From: Phylloscopus collybita
Lineage: Eukaryota > Chordata > Aves > Passeriformes > Phylloscopidae
Direction of reading: 5' to 3'
Assembly (NCBI GenBank): GCA_027886175.1
Contig: JAJNNQ010000006.1
Coordinates: forward strand, 11,972,001 to 12,036,000
Length of the DNA stretch: 64,000 bases
Every line of letters begins with the position of its first letter. Position 1 is the stretch's first letter. The translations under genes and the position numbers were made by a program. A model generated the notes under the pieces. That model saw only the letters and a program-made list of their open reading frames with translations, searched no databases and had not been told where the DNA came from. This document shows positions 25,740 to 39,847 of this stretch, piece by piece.

Positions 25740-26345
25740 TTCTGCAGGGTGTGGTGGCTTGGGAGCGGCAAATTCCCAGACACAGCAAAATGAAGCCATA
25801 TGTGAGTTAGGTGAAATATAAACCTGGAAAGACACAGTTTCAGCTCTGAGGCAGAGAAAGAATTAGGTGGTTATGCTTTCACAGGGAAATCTGAAGCTTG
25901 GATTTAGATTTAAGGAGAGGTAAAGTTAGATGAAATAACTGACCTAAGGAGTTTTGCAGTTTTGAAGAGAAGTCCTGAGATTCAGGGGAAAGACTCTGGG
26001 AGAGATAGAGACCTAAAAGCATTCTTGGTGCAATGGGAGGAACACCTCTAAGAAACTGGGGATAAGGGTGTATTTAGTGCCTATGTGTTTAAGAAGCAGC
26101 AAGAGCCAGCTCAACTTGCAAGAAGTTGGAGACCCATGTTTCCGTGAGCATCCTGGAGCTTGGGGGTCAGGCACAGCTAGGGGGTTCAGTTGTGGGGGAG
26201 CCAGTCAGCAGTACCATACTCAGGGCTGGAGGGTGGCATCCATCCTGTCAGGATTGTGGGGACCTGACACAGGGGAAACGGGAAAGAAATAGACCCACAG
26301 ACATAACAGTGAAAGTTGAAGATACAGCCATGGTCTAAGCAGGTC
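25740..26345. other. Purine- and G-rich patch, possible unnamed repeat
   Basis: The plus strand is noticeably richer in A+G and G than its flanks. It begins near TGTGGTGGCTTGGG and continues through CTCTGGGAGAGATAGAGACC and GGAGACCCATGTTTCC. Three overlapping open frames of 60-74 codons lie at 26068-26371, in disagreement with each other. An LTR-like origin is possible, but I cannot place both ends and found no poly(A) signal in the expected position. Confidence 0.25.
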
Positions 26346-29300
26346 CAGCTGTGCGACACCAGCATGGCCACCAGCCACCCCAGTCACACCTAGGATAGCC
26401 TCAGCCCTTGCTCTTTACATCCATGGGAGAGATGCTCAAATGCACAGCTGAGCAGCTAGAGGCATTCTGTAACAGCAGGTAAATTCAGAAGTAACCATAT
26501 GGCAACTGTCTCTATGCAAGTCACATTTTCCACACTGCTGGGGATTTTAGATTTGAGACTCCCACTGACTCTAAAAGAGAAATAAAGGGATCTTGTTTTG
26601 TTTTCTGCAAACACTGCATTTTCCACAGCCATTTCACACGACAGGCCAGTGGCCTCCCTTAGGTATGCATCTCTTACATAGTCAGGTGATTTTCTGCAAA
26701 CTGGGCTGTGAGACATGAATTGGTATAAAGTGGACCCTTGCCTTTTACAGCAACAGGTGTCACTGGAGGTCTAGTTGATGGCCCCTTTTTAGGCCCCCAA
26801 GTAGTTTTAATGAGCATAATTAGATACTATAATTTATGAGAGCTGCTGAACTATGCAAGTCTGGGTGAAACAGAAACAGAGTTCTGGGGTGTTTGCTCTG
26901 AGTAGCCTCCTAGGAAAAATATTATTTGAAGTAATTTGCAGGGTGGGTTATTGTGCTTTGAGGAAGGTATGAGGAAGTGAATATTCCTGTTTTGGACAAA
27001 TGTAAACCAGTAGATTTTTGAAAGAGCTATGATAATTTAGAACAAGGTTTTCTTTTAATGCTTTATTCTTGTAATACTTCACTAGTCACCATGCTGATAT
27101 TGAGCATGATAGAAAATATCTTACTCTACACAAGGTACATCCCCATCTATAGCCTCATCCACTTTTGTGGGAGTCTGCCTGGGTGCCAGGACCCACTTGT
27201 AGATTGAATGACAGCAATAATTTATATATGGTTCATATGTACTAAGTTAAGCTGATTTAATATTTCACACCTTGTAGTTTACATGGCAAATTGGGTATCT
27301 TTTTCTTCTCACCTAATATTTGTGGAAAGATTATAATTGTGTGTTACCTAGATGATCGTGTACTCTTTCTGCCTGCAGCCCAGCAGACATGACCAGAGTG
27401 GTGTTGATCAATTGTGTACAAGATGAGAGTAGCATTATATGATTGCTGCTCCCTGAGGCTCACATCCAGATCCCAGCAGTTCTCTTCCCAGTTTATTGAG
27501 CTGTAGTTAAAATTAAGCTTACATTGAGCACTCACAGGAAAAACTTTAAGCATTTTAAAAATATGGATGGGAATGCATTTGTTAGAATAAATGGGCATTG
27601 AAAATCAGCAGAAAGATGATGTCAGCAAGACAGAGGGAACTCATCAGAGTGAGTCTGGGGGGGGGGGGGTGTTCACACAAATTTATCCCATTGATCCACA
27701 CAGCTTCAGGTAAAGACCTTTTAGTTGATAACCGGTTTTATATTAGTATTTGAATGTAAGGGCCACTGTTCTCTGAAAGACCTTTCCCATTTTCATACAC
27801 TTTTGTTTCAGAAGATACCTTCTCCTTTCTTTAGGTGAATGATAGACCTCTGTTCTAAGAAAAAAAGTGGTATTTTAAAAGAGCAGAATGGGTCTACAAT
27901 TATACTGATCCTTGAGGAAATTTGGAAAACATACACTTGATAACACTGTAGCTTAATTTTTGTGAGACTGACATATGTGAGGATTCTCAGGAGAACACCA
28001 AGGGGAATTTTTTTCTTCAGGAATTCAGAAATTAAACTGAAAGGGCAGGCTACTTAGTAACACATCCTGTTGAGCAAAATGCCTTAGAGTGTTGACAGAT
28101 TGTAAGTACTAAGTTTTGCAACATTTGACTAAATTTTGCAGTGAGTTTATTGAAGTGATTTAGTGCAGTGCAAGCAAGTGCAATATGTGCTCCACCCATT
28201 TTGATTAAAACAAGACAGAACACTGGAAAGTTGCCAGGAAAAAAAAAATTAGCAATCCATTCATATCTTTTGAGAAATTTTCTACAAATACTTGCCTACT
28301 TCATGAAGGATGGGACATGCTGAGAACAAAAAAGTAAATAGTAATTGAGTAGGCAGCATAAAAAAATTCTCCTTGTTTGTATTTAGGATTTCACAGTATG
28401 AGTATGTGGGAATAGCTGCTGACAAATATTTCCCTGGGGAGCTAGATCCAGCACTGTTGTATTAGGTCAGCTGAGCAGGGAGGGTGTTCTATGTCCATGT
28501 AAGGGTCTAGCAGGGCAAGCAATGGCAATGCCCTTCTCTGCCAAATCAACTCGGCTAACTTTAGTGAAGTTTGCCAACGTAATGGCATGAAAAATCCCCT
28601 CCAGCTGTACCAGTAAATAACAAAATGGAAAACGAAACCCTGTTAACAGCAACCTGATTGTGTTTCAGCTAACTGGATGATTTACTGGGTAGAGGTTGGA
28701 GGCTTTGTCAGTAGCTCAGTTAGGAGACCTGATGCATGAGTCAGGAATCACCATGGCTAAAGTGGGCCTGTTGCAAAGAATGAGCAGTTAAGAGAGAGTG
28801 TTCAGGCTGCAGCTAGATGACAAGTGGCTTCTTAGAGCTAAATCACATACTATTAGTGCTGACCTACAATCTTTTGCCTTGTCAGCTCCTGGCAGAGTAT
28901 CTTGATCTTGTTCTACCTATCTCTGACAAACACCCTAGCTTCCTAGCCTTATTTTCCTTTGGCAACCCATATAAACTTTGATATGTCAATAGAATATTTT
29001 TTCATTGAGTGCTTATGAGAGATAAAAGCAGTTTTTAGCTGAGCAAACAGTGCCCCACTTGGTTCTAAAGATTTCTCTAAATCGATGTTCTTGCCATCCT
29101 GACAAGAAGAAATATCAACCTGTGAGGATTTTGACACACATCACACTGTATACTTCTGGTTGTTACCCATTTAAGATGTACAAAAGCCTACTGAAAGGAT
29201 GTTTTTATTAAGTGTAGAAAATATCACCCTTCTGCAATATCACCGTGGGTTGCAATACAATCAGGGTTTGAATTTGTTTTTGTTATGGCTTTACATTGCC

Positions 29301-31477
29301 ACTCATTGGAGGGAAAATTTTATGAAACTGTCAGCATCCAAAACTGTCAGGGGAGCCAGGCTGAGGATATAACAACACATATATATTCAAACAGGATGCT
29401 TCAGAGGCAGAGTAGCTGGCTTGTGCAACATCCTGATGAAATTCAGCTGCTAAGCCAGCCTTGATGGTCCAGGAAAAACTGGCTTTCTGGGGGAACTGTG
29501 AAAGTGGCAAATGCTTAGTATTGGGACCCATGTAGCACTTGTTCAGACTAGGGACAGACCCAAGCTAAGAAGCCCTGATTAAAAGTTCACCTGTTTTGTT
29601 TTTTTTTTTTGGATACTACACTACATTGATGCAGTTATATTGTTTCACTAAATCGCTACCACTACATCAGAGATCCTTAAGACATTAATTTACCAGCAAG
29701 TGCATAGAGCTATCCTGAGTTCATTTAGGTAGCATACATTTGCCAGAGTGGCTTTTTAATAACTCCTCAAGGCACAGTCCATTGCTTGTTTCTGTATGTG
29801 TGAGAGAATAAGCCTATTTATAGCACATTGGTTATTCTGGGATAGATCTTCTGTAGATCTCCTTGTCTTTCTTTAATACTTCTTTAATACTTCTCTGTAA
29901 CAACAGCAAACTAAAGCTGTGTGCTTGTTTTGCAGACAGTATTTTGAACAAGCTTACAGGATGTGAGTTTGAGCTGCTTGCTTGTAAAGTTGTGTCATAC
30001 CATGAGAGTTATCTAATATCTTTCCTTTGACAACACTTTACTGCCTGTTCTTAGGCAAATCACCAGATCCTCCACTGATGAGTTTACCTCACCATTCTTT
30101 ACCTCATCATTCTGAGATTGGTGAAGAGTTCTTCAGAAGTGAAAGCACTTACTGGTATTAACTGGTGTGTATACACCAATGAGAAACATGTATCATGATC
30201 TAGCTATGGCTAGATTCTGCAATATTTATTCATCCTAATTAGCCTCTAAACTGGAATGGTCTATTGTTTCCAGTAATCCAAAACACTGATATAATATGTT
30301 AATTTAGGTTGGAAATAGGCATTTTAAAAAAGCTAAATATTCTTGTGAAAGACAATGAAGTTCATATCCCAAGCCACCTACTACAAGCCTACAAATACAG
30401 TAATGTTTATGCAGTGTAATAGTAATGTGTAAATGCAACAACAGTGTTACTTAGGGTTGAAAATACCATGTTTCTCTGAAACATAGGCAAAATGTGGGTT
30501 TTGTAACCCTTTGCATATGAGATTTGGAGGTCATTTTACTCTACAGAGTGACTTTCCTTACTTTTCCCCTTCTCACGCATAATATTCTATGTATTTTTTT
30601 TCTAAACATGGGGTGTTGGACTCCAGACATAACTGTAAAAATCTGTCAGCTCAGTTCAAGTCAGATAATGCCCTTAGCTACTTTTATTTTCCAGTATGTC
30701 ACAAGTGACCACTCATTTCTTGACAGAGGTGTCTGAATCGGAATACGCCCAGCTTCCTGCTGGTAGCAATTAAAATTATCCACCACCCATGGGTAGATTT
30801 GAATTAAAGTATCACCATAAAAATGACTCTTGTAGTCAGCTAGGTCATGCATCAATAGCAAGGTATAAGCAAAGGTGGCACTAGAAGGTGAACTGCATGC
30901 TACAAAAGAGTGAATAAGGAAAAAGGAAAAGAATTCTAACCTCAATGCTACGTGAATAATGGAGAAATATTGCCACTGACATAAGAACAGGCTAGTGCAA
31001 TGCTGGCAGAAAAGTGACATGGATGGTAATGATGGCTGTAATATCTGGGAAAAGCAATGGAAAGGCCAGGTAAAGCACTGGGGATGCCAGCAAGGTAATT
31101 CCTAGTTCTGAGAACAGCAAGGATCCTCCAAGTAGTGGTGAAGACATCCTTTGCAACCGACACAGATTTCAAGACAGGACATATCTAAAGGTCCTGTGCT
31201 GCCCTTAGCTGATTTCAGTAAGTTTCATGAGTGAACATAATGGCAAATGGTTGTAAATGATCACGAAAATATCTTTTTTAATACTCTGTTACAAATCAGT
31301 GTTTAGACATGACAGAAACAGAAGATGAGCAATTCATATCAGTCCAGCTCTGGAGATTTCCAAACTGATTTGTGGTCCCTCAACTGGTCCTGCAGCACTT
31401 TCTCTCTGCCTGCAGAGAACAGGGTTGGAGAACTTCACCTCATGCCAGATTACATTAAAGACAGACCACAGAATTAA
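26346..31477. other. Unique AT-rich DNA, no gene recognised
   Basis: About 5.1 kb. It holds a 13-base G run (27657), a tandem copy of CTTTAATACTT near 29870-29893 and a minus-strand frame of 119 codons (31020 down to 30661) without a recognisable domain. I see no exon-like structure. Confidence 0.45.
27657..27669 (+). repeat. Poly(G), 13 bases
   Basis: Thirteen consecutive Gs. Such runs can fold into quadruplexes and are prone to length errors in sequencing, so the exact count is uncertain. Confidence 0.9.
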
Positions 31478-31601
31478 ATCATAGAGTCATAAAATGGTTT
31501 GGATTGGAAGGGACCTTAAAGATCATTTAGTTCCAACCTCTCTTGTGGACAGAGACACATTTCACTACACCAGGTCACTCAGAAACCCATCCAACAAGCA
31601 A
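31478..31601 (-). mobile_element. CR1 LINE 3' end
   Basis: The plus strand begins AATCATAGAGTCATAAAATG and continues GGTTTGGATTGGAAGGGACC, TTAAAGATCATTTAGTTCCAACC and later CCAGGTCACTCAGAAACCCATCC. This is the reverse complement of the avian CR1 3' end, with its octamer tail at the left. It is 5'-truncated, about 120 bp. A 140-codon plus-strand frame (31543-31965) starts inside it and is not a gene. Confidence 0.9.
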
Positions 31602-34211
31602 TTTTACTTGCCTACTGCTCAAATCCCTAAACAAGCATTGGTATTACAGCATGATCTTACCCTATGGAAGAGCACAAGGATTGTGCTCTGCCAATGCAAT
31701 TTGTTCCTACTTTTACCTCTCCAAAGCTGAGTATATTTTTCTTCATTTATTTAGGTGGTTCAAGGTCAAATTAAAAAGCAAAAATATCTGTCCAAATTTT
31801 TATCAAAGCAATCCTACTGGAAACTGCAGGACCTTTAAAGCTATTTATGGCAAAATAAAAAATGGTGAAGGAAATGTTATTAAAAGCTGGCATGAACTTT
31901 TAATCATGCACAGTATATTATTGCCTTGTATATTCTTCCCCAGTAAAATTTATACCTCTAAGTAAACATGTATGTTCTGCAGAGACCATAACAAAACAAT
32001 TCTATTCCACGACTGGTGGTAATTCAAATTTTAAGGGGAACAAAACAAATGAAAAAACAAAACAAAACAAAAGCAAAAACAAACAAACAAACAAAAAAAC
32101 CCCAACCACCAAAAAAGTCCAGGTAATACCTGGGCCAAACTTAAGATGTTTGATATGTATCTAGACATCTATACTTCAGTGCATATTAAAAAACTCCAAA
32201 CATCTCTGCATGTCCTAGCTCCTCATGCCCACTGGCATCTGCATTTGGATGCTGTAATGCAAACACTCCTATTCCTTCAACAGTCAGGAGGAAGAAGGAG
32301 ATGGCACTAGTATGCTATTGATTTATCTCCTCTTTACATTTGCTGTGGGTGAAATGCAGACAGCATGCCTTGGCTGGGTACCTGGGATTTATATGGGTAA
32401 AATTAAATTCAGTAAATCTTGATTTTGATATCTGATAATACTGATGCAAAGTTTTGCACTACATTCATAGAAACACAGTAAATGAAGAAAAGTAGAGTTT
32501 TAAATGATTATTAGTACTTCTCAAATAAGAAATTCTTCATAATATTATTATTATTTATTATATTGTATTATTATACAATTTCATCATCCAGTTTCCTTAC
32601 CTGGACTTTCACATGGCTGAAAAAGAAGTTAATTACATAATGGTTTCATAAGGATCTGCCATGAAAAATTATAGATGCAAGACTACTATTTTATGGTTAT
32701 TACTGCCACTTTGAGTTGTAAGCATAAAAAATCCTTGGTCTCTCTGTAATCTATCTCCTAAGTTAAGCTCAAGAACCCACTGATCAAAAAGCTGTGCACA
32801 GCATTGCAATTACAGTTGTGATTATCCAAGAAAAATTCAAGGCACTTTGGATAGTCACTTTAACTGAATTAAAATCTGGAAAAATGAGGAAAACCCTCTC
32901 TCCTTATTCCTAGAGGAAACATGGCACTGCTATGACTCATCCACACTGAACTCCCTTGCTGCCAGTGTGGACCTGTGCTAGACAACCACAGATAATGGGA
33001 CAAGGACTGAGGAGATAGCTCTGGAAAGGTTTGATCATCCTTGGCCCATGAGGTGTGCACCAAATCCCACATAGGTTAGTGAATGATAGACTGATGAGAT
33101 GTGGTTTGCCATGGCTCTGTGCCTCATGCTGAGGCTGAGGGATCAAGGCCTGAGCTCACTCCTGCCCAGCTCACCATAACCACCACACACAGACAGCAAT
33201 ATCTCACAGGCTGGGGAGTCAGGAACCTGTGGTTAAAGACTATAGGAACTTATGGTCTCTCTCTCTCTCTGTATGGAATGAAGAAGCCTTATTTTACTAG
33301 AAAACCAGGCTACAAAGGTCTAAGCATCAGGCATACCCCATTATTTAAATTCACTGAGCTAAGCAATCCTTAGCAATGCTAAATATAAGAAAGATAACAA
33401 AGCTGATGGCAATCCAAAGCTGGGCATACTTTGAACCTCTCCAGTAGCCCCTGAAGTCACCAACAGTTATGGTTTTTAAGGCTGTCCTAATGCTGTCATC
33501 CTATACCCAGACTGGCGACAGAAAACCAAAAAAATCTCACCTTAATGCTTTGCTTTCCTCTTCATAGTTCTGCTCTCTAATGCAGCAAAGAGAAAGGGAA
33601 ATGCTAAGAATTTAGCAATTTTCTTGTGGAGGAGATAATTGACTTTTTCTATTGGGATCTGAAAAAACTTTTATCTAGATTGTGTAAGAATTCAGGAAGT
33701 GCCTAGCTATGTGTGAATGCTAAAAGAAGTCCTGTTACATGTTCACAGATAAATCTATTGTACTAACATTATGACCCAAATACACCCTTGAAGAATTAAC
33801 TCCAACAAATAATAAGCTCTATAGTGAAACTGTAGTTAGAGGGCAATACAGATCCAATACAGAAAACAAAGTGTAACAAAGTTAACCTCTTAACACAGAT
33901 TTATACTAGAATGTCCTGCTGTTTGCTGAGTGAAATAAAAATTGCAAATGAGGCCCAAAATTCATTTACTCCTATCCATTAGTAGAAGGTATTGCTAAAC
34001 ACACTCATTTATGAGGAGGAAGGAGATTTTCGCTAATTTTTGTATTTTGAGATACATGTTCCTTGTCAGGCAAAGCATCATGATCTGTAGAGAAGTAATG
34101 GGCATGTTACTATTTCTATAAATGGAGCACTGCAGTGAGCAGAGCTCATCTTGTTCCACCTGCGGGAAGTAGTGTTGTGAGTTAACAGGAGACAGATTAG
34201 GAGCCAAACTG
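31602..34211. other. Unique AT-rich DNA with simple repeats
   Basis: No gene recognised. It holds the (AAAC)-type tract at 32041, an (ATT)-type stretch at 32538-32578 and seven CT units near 33257. Confidence 0.45.
32041..32106. repeat. (AAAAC)/(AAAC)n low complexity
   Basis: Mixed AAAAC and AAAC units ending in a C-rich stretch (CCCCAACC). Simple repeat. Confidence 0.9.
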
Positions 34212-34290
34212 CAATCAGCTACATTAGCTCAACCCTACTGATTTCAATGAGGCTTAACAGGTGTAAATGAGGACAGACTTGCCCCTACCT
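34212..34290. repeat. Possible ancient amniote repeat
   Basis: The stretch CTACTGATTTCAATGAGGCT, followed by TAACAGGTGTAAATGAGGACAG, resembles a 'cactgacttcaatgg ... gtgtaaatgaggacag' pattern that I remember as widespread in turtle, crocodile and bird genomes. The match is from memory, the element is short and its ends are unclear. Confidence 0.35.
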
Positions 34291-37200
34291 ATGAGTTCCT
34301 CATGTCAGAACAAGAATGAAAAGTCCTTGGAAATTTCTCTTATTCTCTTGGTAAATCTTTTAAAGCATATGTGTACAAGACTGTTATTAAAAGCAGGAGT
34401 GTGGGTAGTCTTGTGAGATAATATTGTCACAATACTTACTAAATAAGAAAGTAGAAATGACTGCCTGTATTTTGGAATTAAAAGGCAAGGTCTTGAAAAT
34501 TTGAATTGAAAGTTTGGATTATGGGGCAAGGAGAACTGGACAAAATTCTGTCATTGGCAAGTCAGTTTCTGAGAACATTAAAAAAAATATTTCCCGTAAA
34601 ATTCCCAAATATATTTCTTGCTTTTTCCAAGGAAACAACTTCTGTGCTTTGCAAAGATAAAACTTCTGCCTGCAAGTGGGATGTAGAAGCTGAATGTCAA
34701 AGGGTAAATTCCATGAGAGATGACAAGTGCTGATGGGCTTGAATTTGCACAATCAGCAGCATTCAGCCTCCCTAGGGGAGGTAACATGGGGAGTTAAGGG
34801 AAGGAGGAAGAGAAAATGAGTTCAGGCTGTCATCTCAGGAGGAAATCTTGGTAAAAATATGTTCAGAATTCAGAGTTCACTAATGAAATTAGCTGAAATG
34901 CCTTAAAATATTTATTTGGTGGGTTTGTTAGTGAAGAATGGAACAGTCTTTTCAAGTTCTTATTTTGCAAAAAGAGGAGCTGGGTGTGGTGGGTTCTAAT
35001 ACAGGGAGAGTTATTGTCTACCCATTTTTTTCTTTCTTTGTTTTAGAAAAACAGGCCTTAAGGAATGTCAATAAAAAAAAAAAAAAAAGTGATGAAGTAG
35101 GAAAAAAGAGCACCCTATGTGATTTTTCATAGGGTTAAGCATTTACTTGAAAATGAAGCAGCACACAGCTGGTTGTTACATCTCCTGTGCTATATGAATT
35201 ACACAAGAAGAGAATCTGCTAAGAGCTTGTCTCATGTGAATTTAAGGTTTAAGAACTGTCGCTGAATATCTTTTGAATTAAAGGTATCTCTACATGATAG
35301 AAATACCTTCAAGGAGAGATGGTAATGAATTTCTAGTATGGTTATGAAGCAGTGCACATTATAGCACATGGAAAGAAGGAAACTGCAGTTCAGCTCCCTG
35401 AGGAGAGCAGTTGTAGGGTCTCCTTTAGAAATACATCCTGGTCCCCTCAAATTAGTCTAAAATATCAGATCGACACATACTTTATGGTATGTATATGGCT
35501 GTGTATACTTAAGCATGTACACACACACCTCCCCACACACAAAGGATATCTGCAGCAAAAGCAGAAGATAAACATAAATAATACTACCAGAAAAACTAAA
35601 TGCTTAGGCAGCTTTTACCTCTGTTTCTATGCAATCTGGGAGCACAACACAGGAAGTTGCTTTAAATATTGTCATGGGTTAACATATGAAATTATATGAA
35701 TATAATTTCTCTACCATGCTATTTTTCCACCAGAAAAGTGCCTTCAGATCCAGTGAAGTAGATGTGATACAGACCCCAGGTAAAAGATAAAAACTAGTGT
35801 CTATGTCAGCTGTATGGATACCAAATCAAAGTTCAGAGGCAGGAAAGACCAGTCTTATTAAAGGAGAAAGGACTGTGAATGTGTTACAGAAGAAACGCAG
35901 CCACACTGCGGTGCTGCAGTGTTCTGTAGAAACTTGGCTTTTACAGGGGCAGATATATCTTCCAGCAGAGTTTTAGAGTGTTTTCCCTACTTCCAGAGGT
36001 TTTTAATGCAGCAGCTAACAATCTAGTTACCATCAGGCAAGGCCCAGACACCTCTCACATGGCAGGTCTAGCTGGGGCCAGTGCTGGGAGCCTTCCCACA
36101 GCTCATTATGCTGGAATGGAAGCTGGAAGCCTCTGTTTCCCCTGAGATGTCTCAGTGAGGCAACTGGTGCACATTCATTACCTTTTTGTCAATATGCACC
36201 TTTGGACTGGAGTGAATGTAATCTTGCTCTCAGCTTGTTTCAGACAACTGGTGTCCTCTGTGCTTCAAAGGCAGCCTGGAGCTGATTTTTCCCAGACCTA
36301 TAACCAGAACTGCTTTCAGATGGTATCAGCCTGTCTCCCACTGGGACAACACTGTCGGATCAGACTCTGACACAAGTGACAACTGAAAAGAGAGCACTCC
36401 CAATAGAGAAAGACAGGAATCATAAGCCTTGCACAATATTAATTTCCTGGCCTATTTTGTGAGGGGGAAATGGACCAAAATGGAAAGATGAGAATTTTCT
36501 TTCTCAAAAACACTAGGCACAGGGAATAAAGATCAGGCTCTCATTTTTATTATTGGGAAGTGGGAAGAAACAAATATTCATAATGTGGAAATTACTGCCT
36601 GCTACTCAACAATTTAAGGGTGTATCAGTGTTATTAGCTTGCCACAAAATTGAGGGAATTGAGTTATAGTTGTAAAAAGATCAGCTTGATGTTGCCTTGA
36701 CAGAGGAATTTCTACCAGGGCTGTTGCCTGGTGCCTCTTTGAAACCCATTCTTTTATGATTGAGAAGAAGAATGAAGGTAATATGGACAGGAAACACTGG
36801 AAAAGGGATCATCTTCAACAGAGAATGATTTTAAATTACCATTTTTATTATCCTCTAAATATAGAAGAAAATATGCTTCAGTTGTAAAAGGATCATGGGT
36901 AAATATAACTTCTAGACAATATACTGTACTGATGATATGCATGTGGGGAGGGCAACCTTGGGTTTTGCAGAATATCTTTTAAAGATATCAAGAGAACTGT
37001 TCAGTAAAATAAATCCAGGTATTACTATAGAGAAATGAAGAAGGAAAACATACTAGTGTTAATTTCATTGTAATTACAAGAGGAGAAGCTGAAGAAAATT
37101 AGAGAAGAGAGGTAATGTAGGGAATATATCCATAAAGGATCTTACATTGGCCAGTCTTGAAGATGTCTGACTACCTGTGTGGTGCCCTAGAAGCACTAAA

Positions 37201-39847
37201 AAAATATGAAAGTGTATTTTGTGGTGGAAATTTTCACAGAATATATGTGTGAGTGTAGCAGTCTGGCAGCCCTGAGAGGTACATTCCTCCATTTATTCAC
37301 AGAGGATGCAGAGAGCAGGACTGCTGTGATTAATGTTTATAAATGTCCAGACAGATGGAAGGGCAGGTAAGAGCAGTGAATCTGTCCAGCTACGAGTCAG
37401 GCAGAGCAAGCAGGAGCAAAACACTTAATGTGCCGTAGTAAGCTGGTAAAATCAACATCAGTACTGAAGAAGTAATACTTCTGTAACACAGAATAAGTGT
37501 GACTAGAAACTATTTTTACGATGATAACATAATAAAAATGTGCATTTCCTGCATATCAGAAGATATGAATTTTATTAAACAGCCCTATTCTTGAGACTAA
37601 CAGGTGAAAGTAAAAACCACTTGCATATATGCTCAAAATGGGGATTCAGTAATTGAATTCTCAGTTCAATCATTGAAATCATATCTAGAAAACCACTAAA
37701 GAAATATGGCCTCAGTCCCTCTTGCTGGAATATACCAACCATCATATATCAAAACCTGGAAAAATGACATTTTTATATTAATAGGGAGAAATACTTCTCT
37801 CTTAAATCAATGACTAAACTCACATTATTTACAAGTCCCACTCATAAGCAAATGAAGAATGGATTTTATTTTTTTTTTTGGACTCTTTCTGTACAAAAAG
37901 CAACACTTATTCTTGCATAGGCTTACATTTTAATTCACTATTGTTTTTTTATAATTTTTATTGATGGAAGTGAGAATTTCTATGATAATGCCAATGTCAC
38001 ATAAAGTCACACAGGCACGCAATATGACAGACCAGGGAGTTGTATCCTTTTTTTCTTAATTTCTTTGAGATACTCCTCTGGTTTCCTGGCATGTATGCTC
38101 ATCTGTGAAGGCTCCAGTGCAGCTCTTGAGTCAGATGAAGTCATTTGGAACATAAAGCAAGTCCAAAAAGCTGCTGGTGTTTCCCTCTGGAGTGGTAAAC
38201 CGAACATGATATGAGTTATTTGTAAGGAAGGGCAACACTGCTACTAATGCTTCAGACAGGATGGGTGAGGGCACCGTAGGCACCAAATCATGATAGGATT
38301 AGTACCCTCTGATCTGCCTATACAGTAATTAAGAAGAATTATTAGGAAGTTCTTGTTTTCAAAAATAAATGAAACCCCCATCTACCTAAAAAAAAAAAAA
38401 AAAAATGAACATACATGCCATTTGTTTGAATTGCCAGTACCTCTTCTTTCGACTTTAAAGCAGTGTATGGTTTGATGCTGTGCAGAGGGCAGGAAATATA
38501 ATCACAGCACAAACTGAGGAAGATCCTTTAATCTAGTGGACAATGGGTCCTATAGGTCTATTTGCTGCCAGGAGAAACCTGGAATGGCACCAGCTTTCCA
38601 TTCTGTCAGGGAGGGAAAGTGCACTGCAGAAAATGAAAGAGTTTCATTAACTGTTCCACTCCCTTTCACCCTGAGGAAAGGGCCCCAGACTAGTCATTTT
38701 AAATGAGGAGGTTATTGGGAATTCAAATTTTCACATGACACATGCTGATCCTTGCATGTTGACTCCTGCTGAATGTGAAGATCCTTCAACAGAGACACAT
38801 TTCTCTGCAATAACGTGGTGAGGAAAGGTCTGAAAAATATTCACCTGTTTATAAGAGTTTGCTTCTGCACAGAAGGCTGTCACTTCACCGTGTACCTCTA
38901 CTAATAGGAGAAGGCAATACTTGTGAAAAAAATCCCCACATCCACACCGTCATCCCAGAGCTACTTGTGAGGAGGCATTTTCCGAACTTAGCACAGCCGA
39001 GTTTTCTCTACATAAAATGTCTGCAAGATCTTTTTGGGCTTTTTTGGGTTAGACATGGTATGCTAGGTTTCCTCAGACCTTCTTAGAAACAGAAAGAAAG
39101 TCTAAGGAAGTGTAAAAATAGTCTCTGAAGCTGGCTTTTGAACCAGCAGGGAAGAACTTCTGAGTTCAATGAGGGTTTGCTTGACATCAGCAGGATTGTT
39201 GGACAGCCAGAGTATACAGGATTAGACCTCAAAATTAATGATGCAATGAAAAGGAAAAATGCATAATTTTAGGGAAGATCATTTTGATGATTGATTTTAT
39301 AATTATTCATGGCACCTAATGTAAATTATCTGGGTATTTTTCTTGATGGCATTTATTAATGCATTAAATTTTAAACTGTGCTCTGGAAGACAGTATAATA
39401 CAGGCAGGAAACAGAGAGGTCAAAATCTTTCAAAAGAGGCTGAAAAATAAGGATGTTTCATGCAATTAAATGGTACATACAGAATCCAGCAACTGCTACG
39501 TCACTGTTTTAAGCCTACTCTCCTATTACAGGGCTGCTGCAACAATTTAAGATTGAGTTGTTATATCAGAAAACTTTTTGTGGTATAATCAATCAAGCAA
39601 GCAAGCATTAAAAAAAACATCCATTCCAAGTGCAAGTTCCAAAAGAAAATTAGTTAAAGTCAGCTTAAAATCCGCCTGTGCTGTATTCATGGCTGCTTTG
39701 TTTATACAGTGCTTCAGGGATCCCAAATTTGAGAAAGCATTCCTTCAGTGTGCTAATAGTTCGGACTTGCTTCCTTCCCACACTCAGTACAGATTCCATT
39801 GCTTCTGAAGCTGTAGGACTTAAATTCTGATTTTATCATGGTCAGAG
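34291..39847. other. Unique AT-rich DNA, no gene recognised
   Basis: About 5.6 kb. A-runs at 35073-35088 (16) and 38388-38405 (18), and a CA-rich stretch near 35518-35542, are the only repeats noted. Open frames reach 115 codons without domains. Confidence 0.45.

Noticed and set aside
30661..31020. 119-codon minus-strand frame
   Set aside because: No domain recognised; overlaps another minus-strand frame in a different phase; within chance expectation.
31543..31965. 140-codon plus-strand frame
   Set aside because: Begins within a reversed CR1 end and continues in unique AT-rich DNA without a domain.
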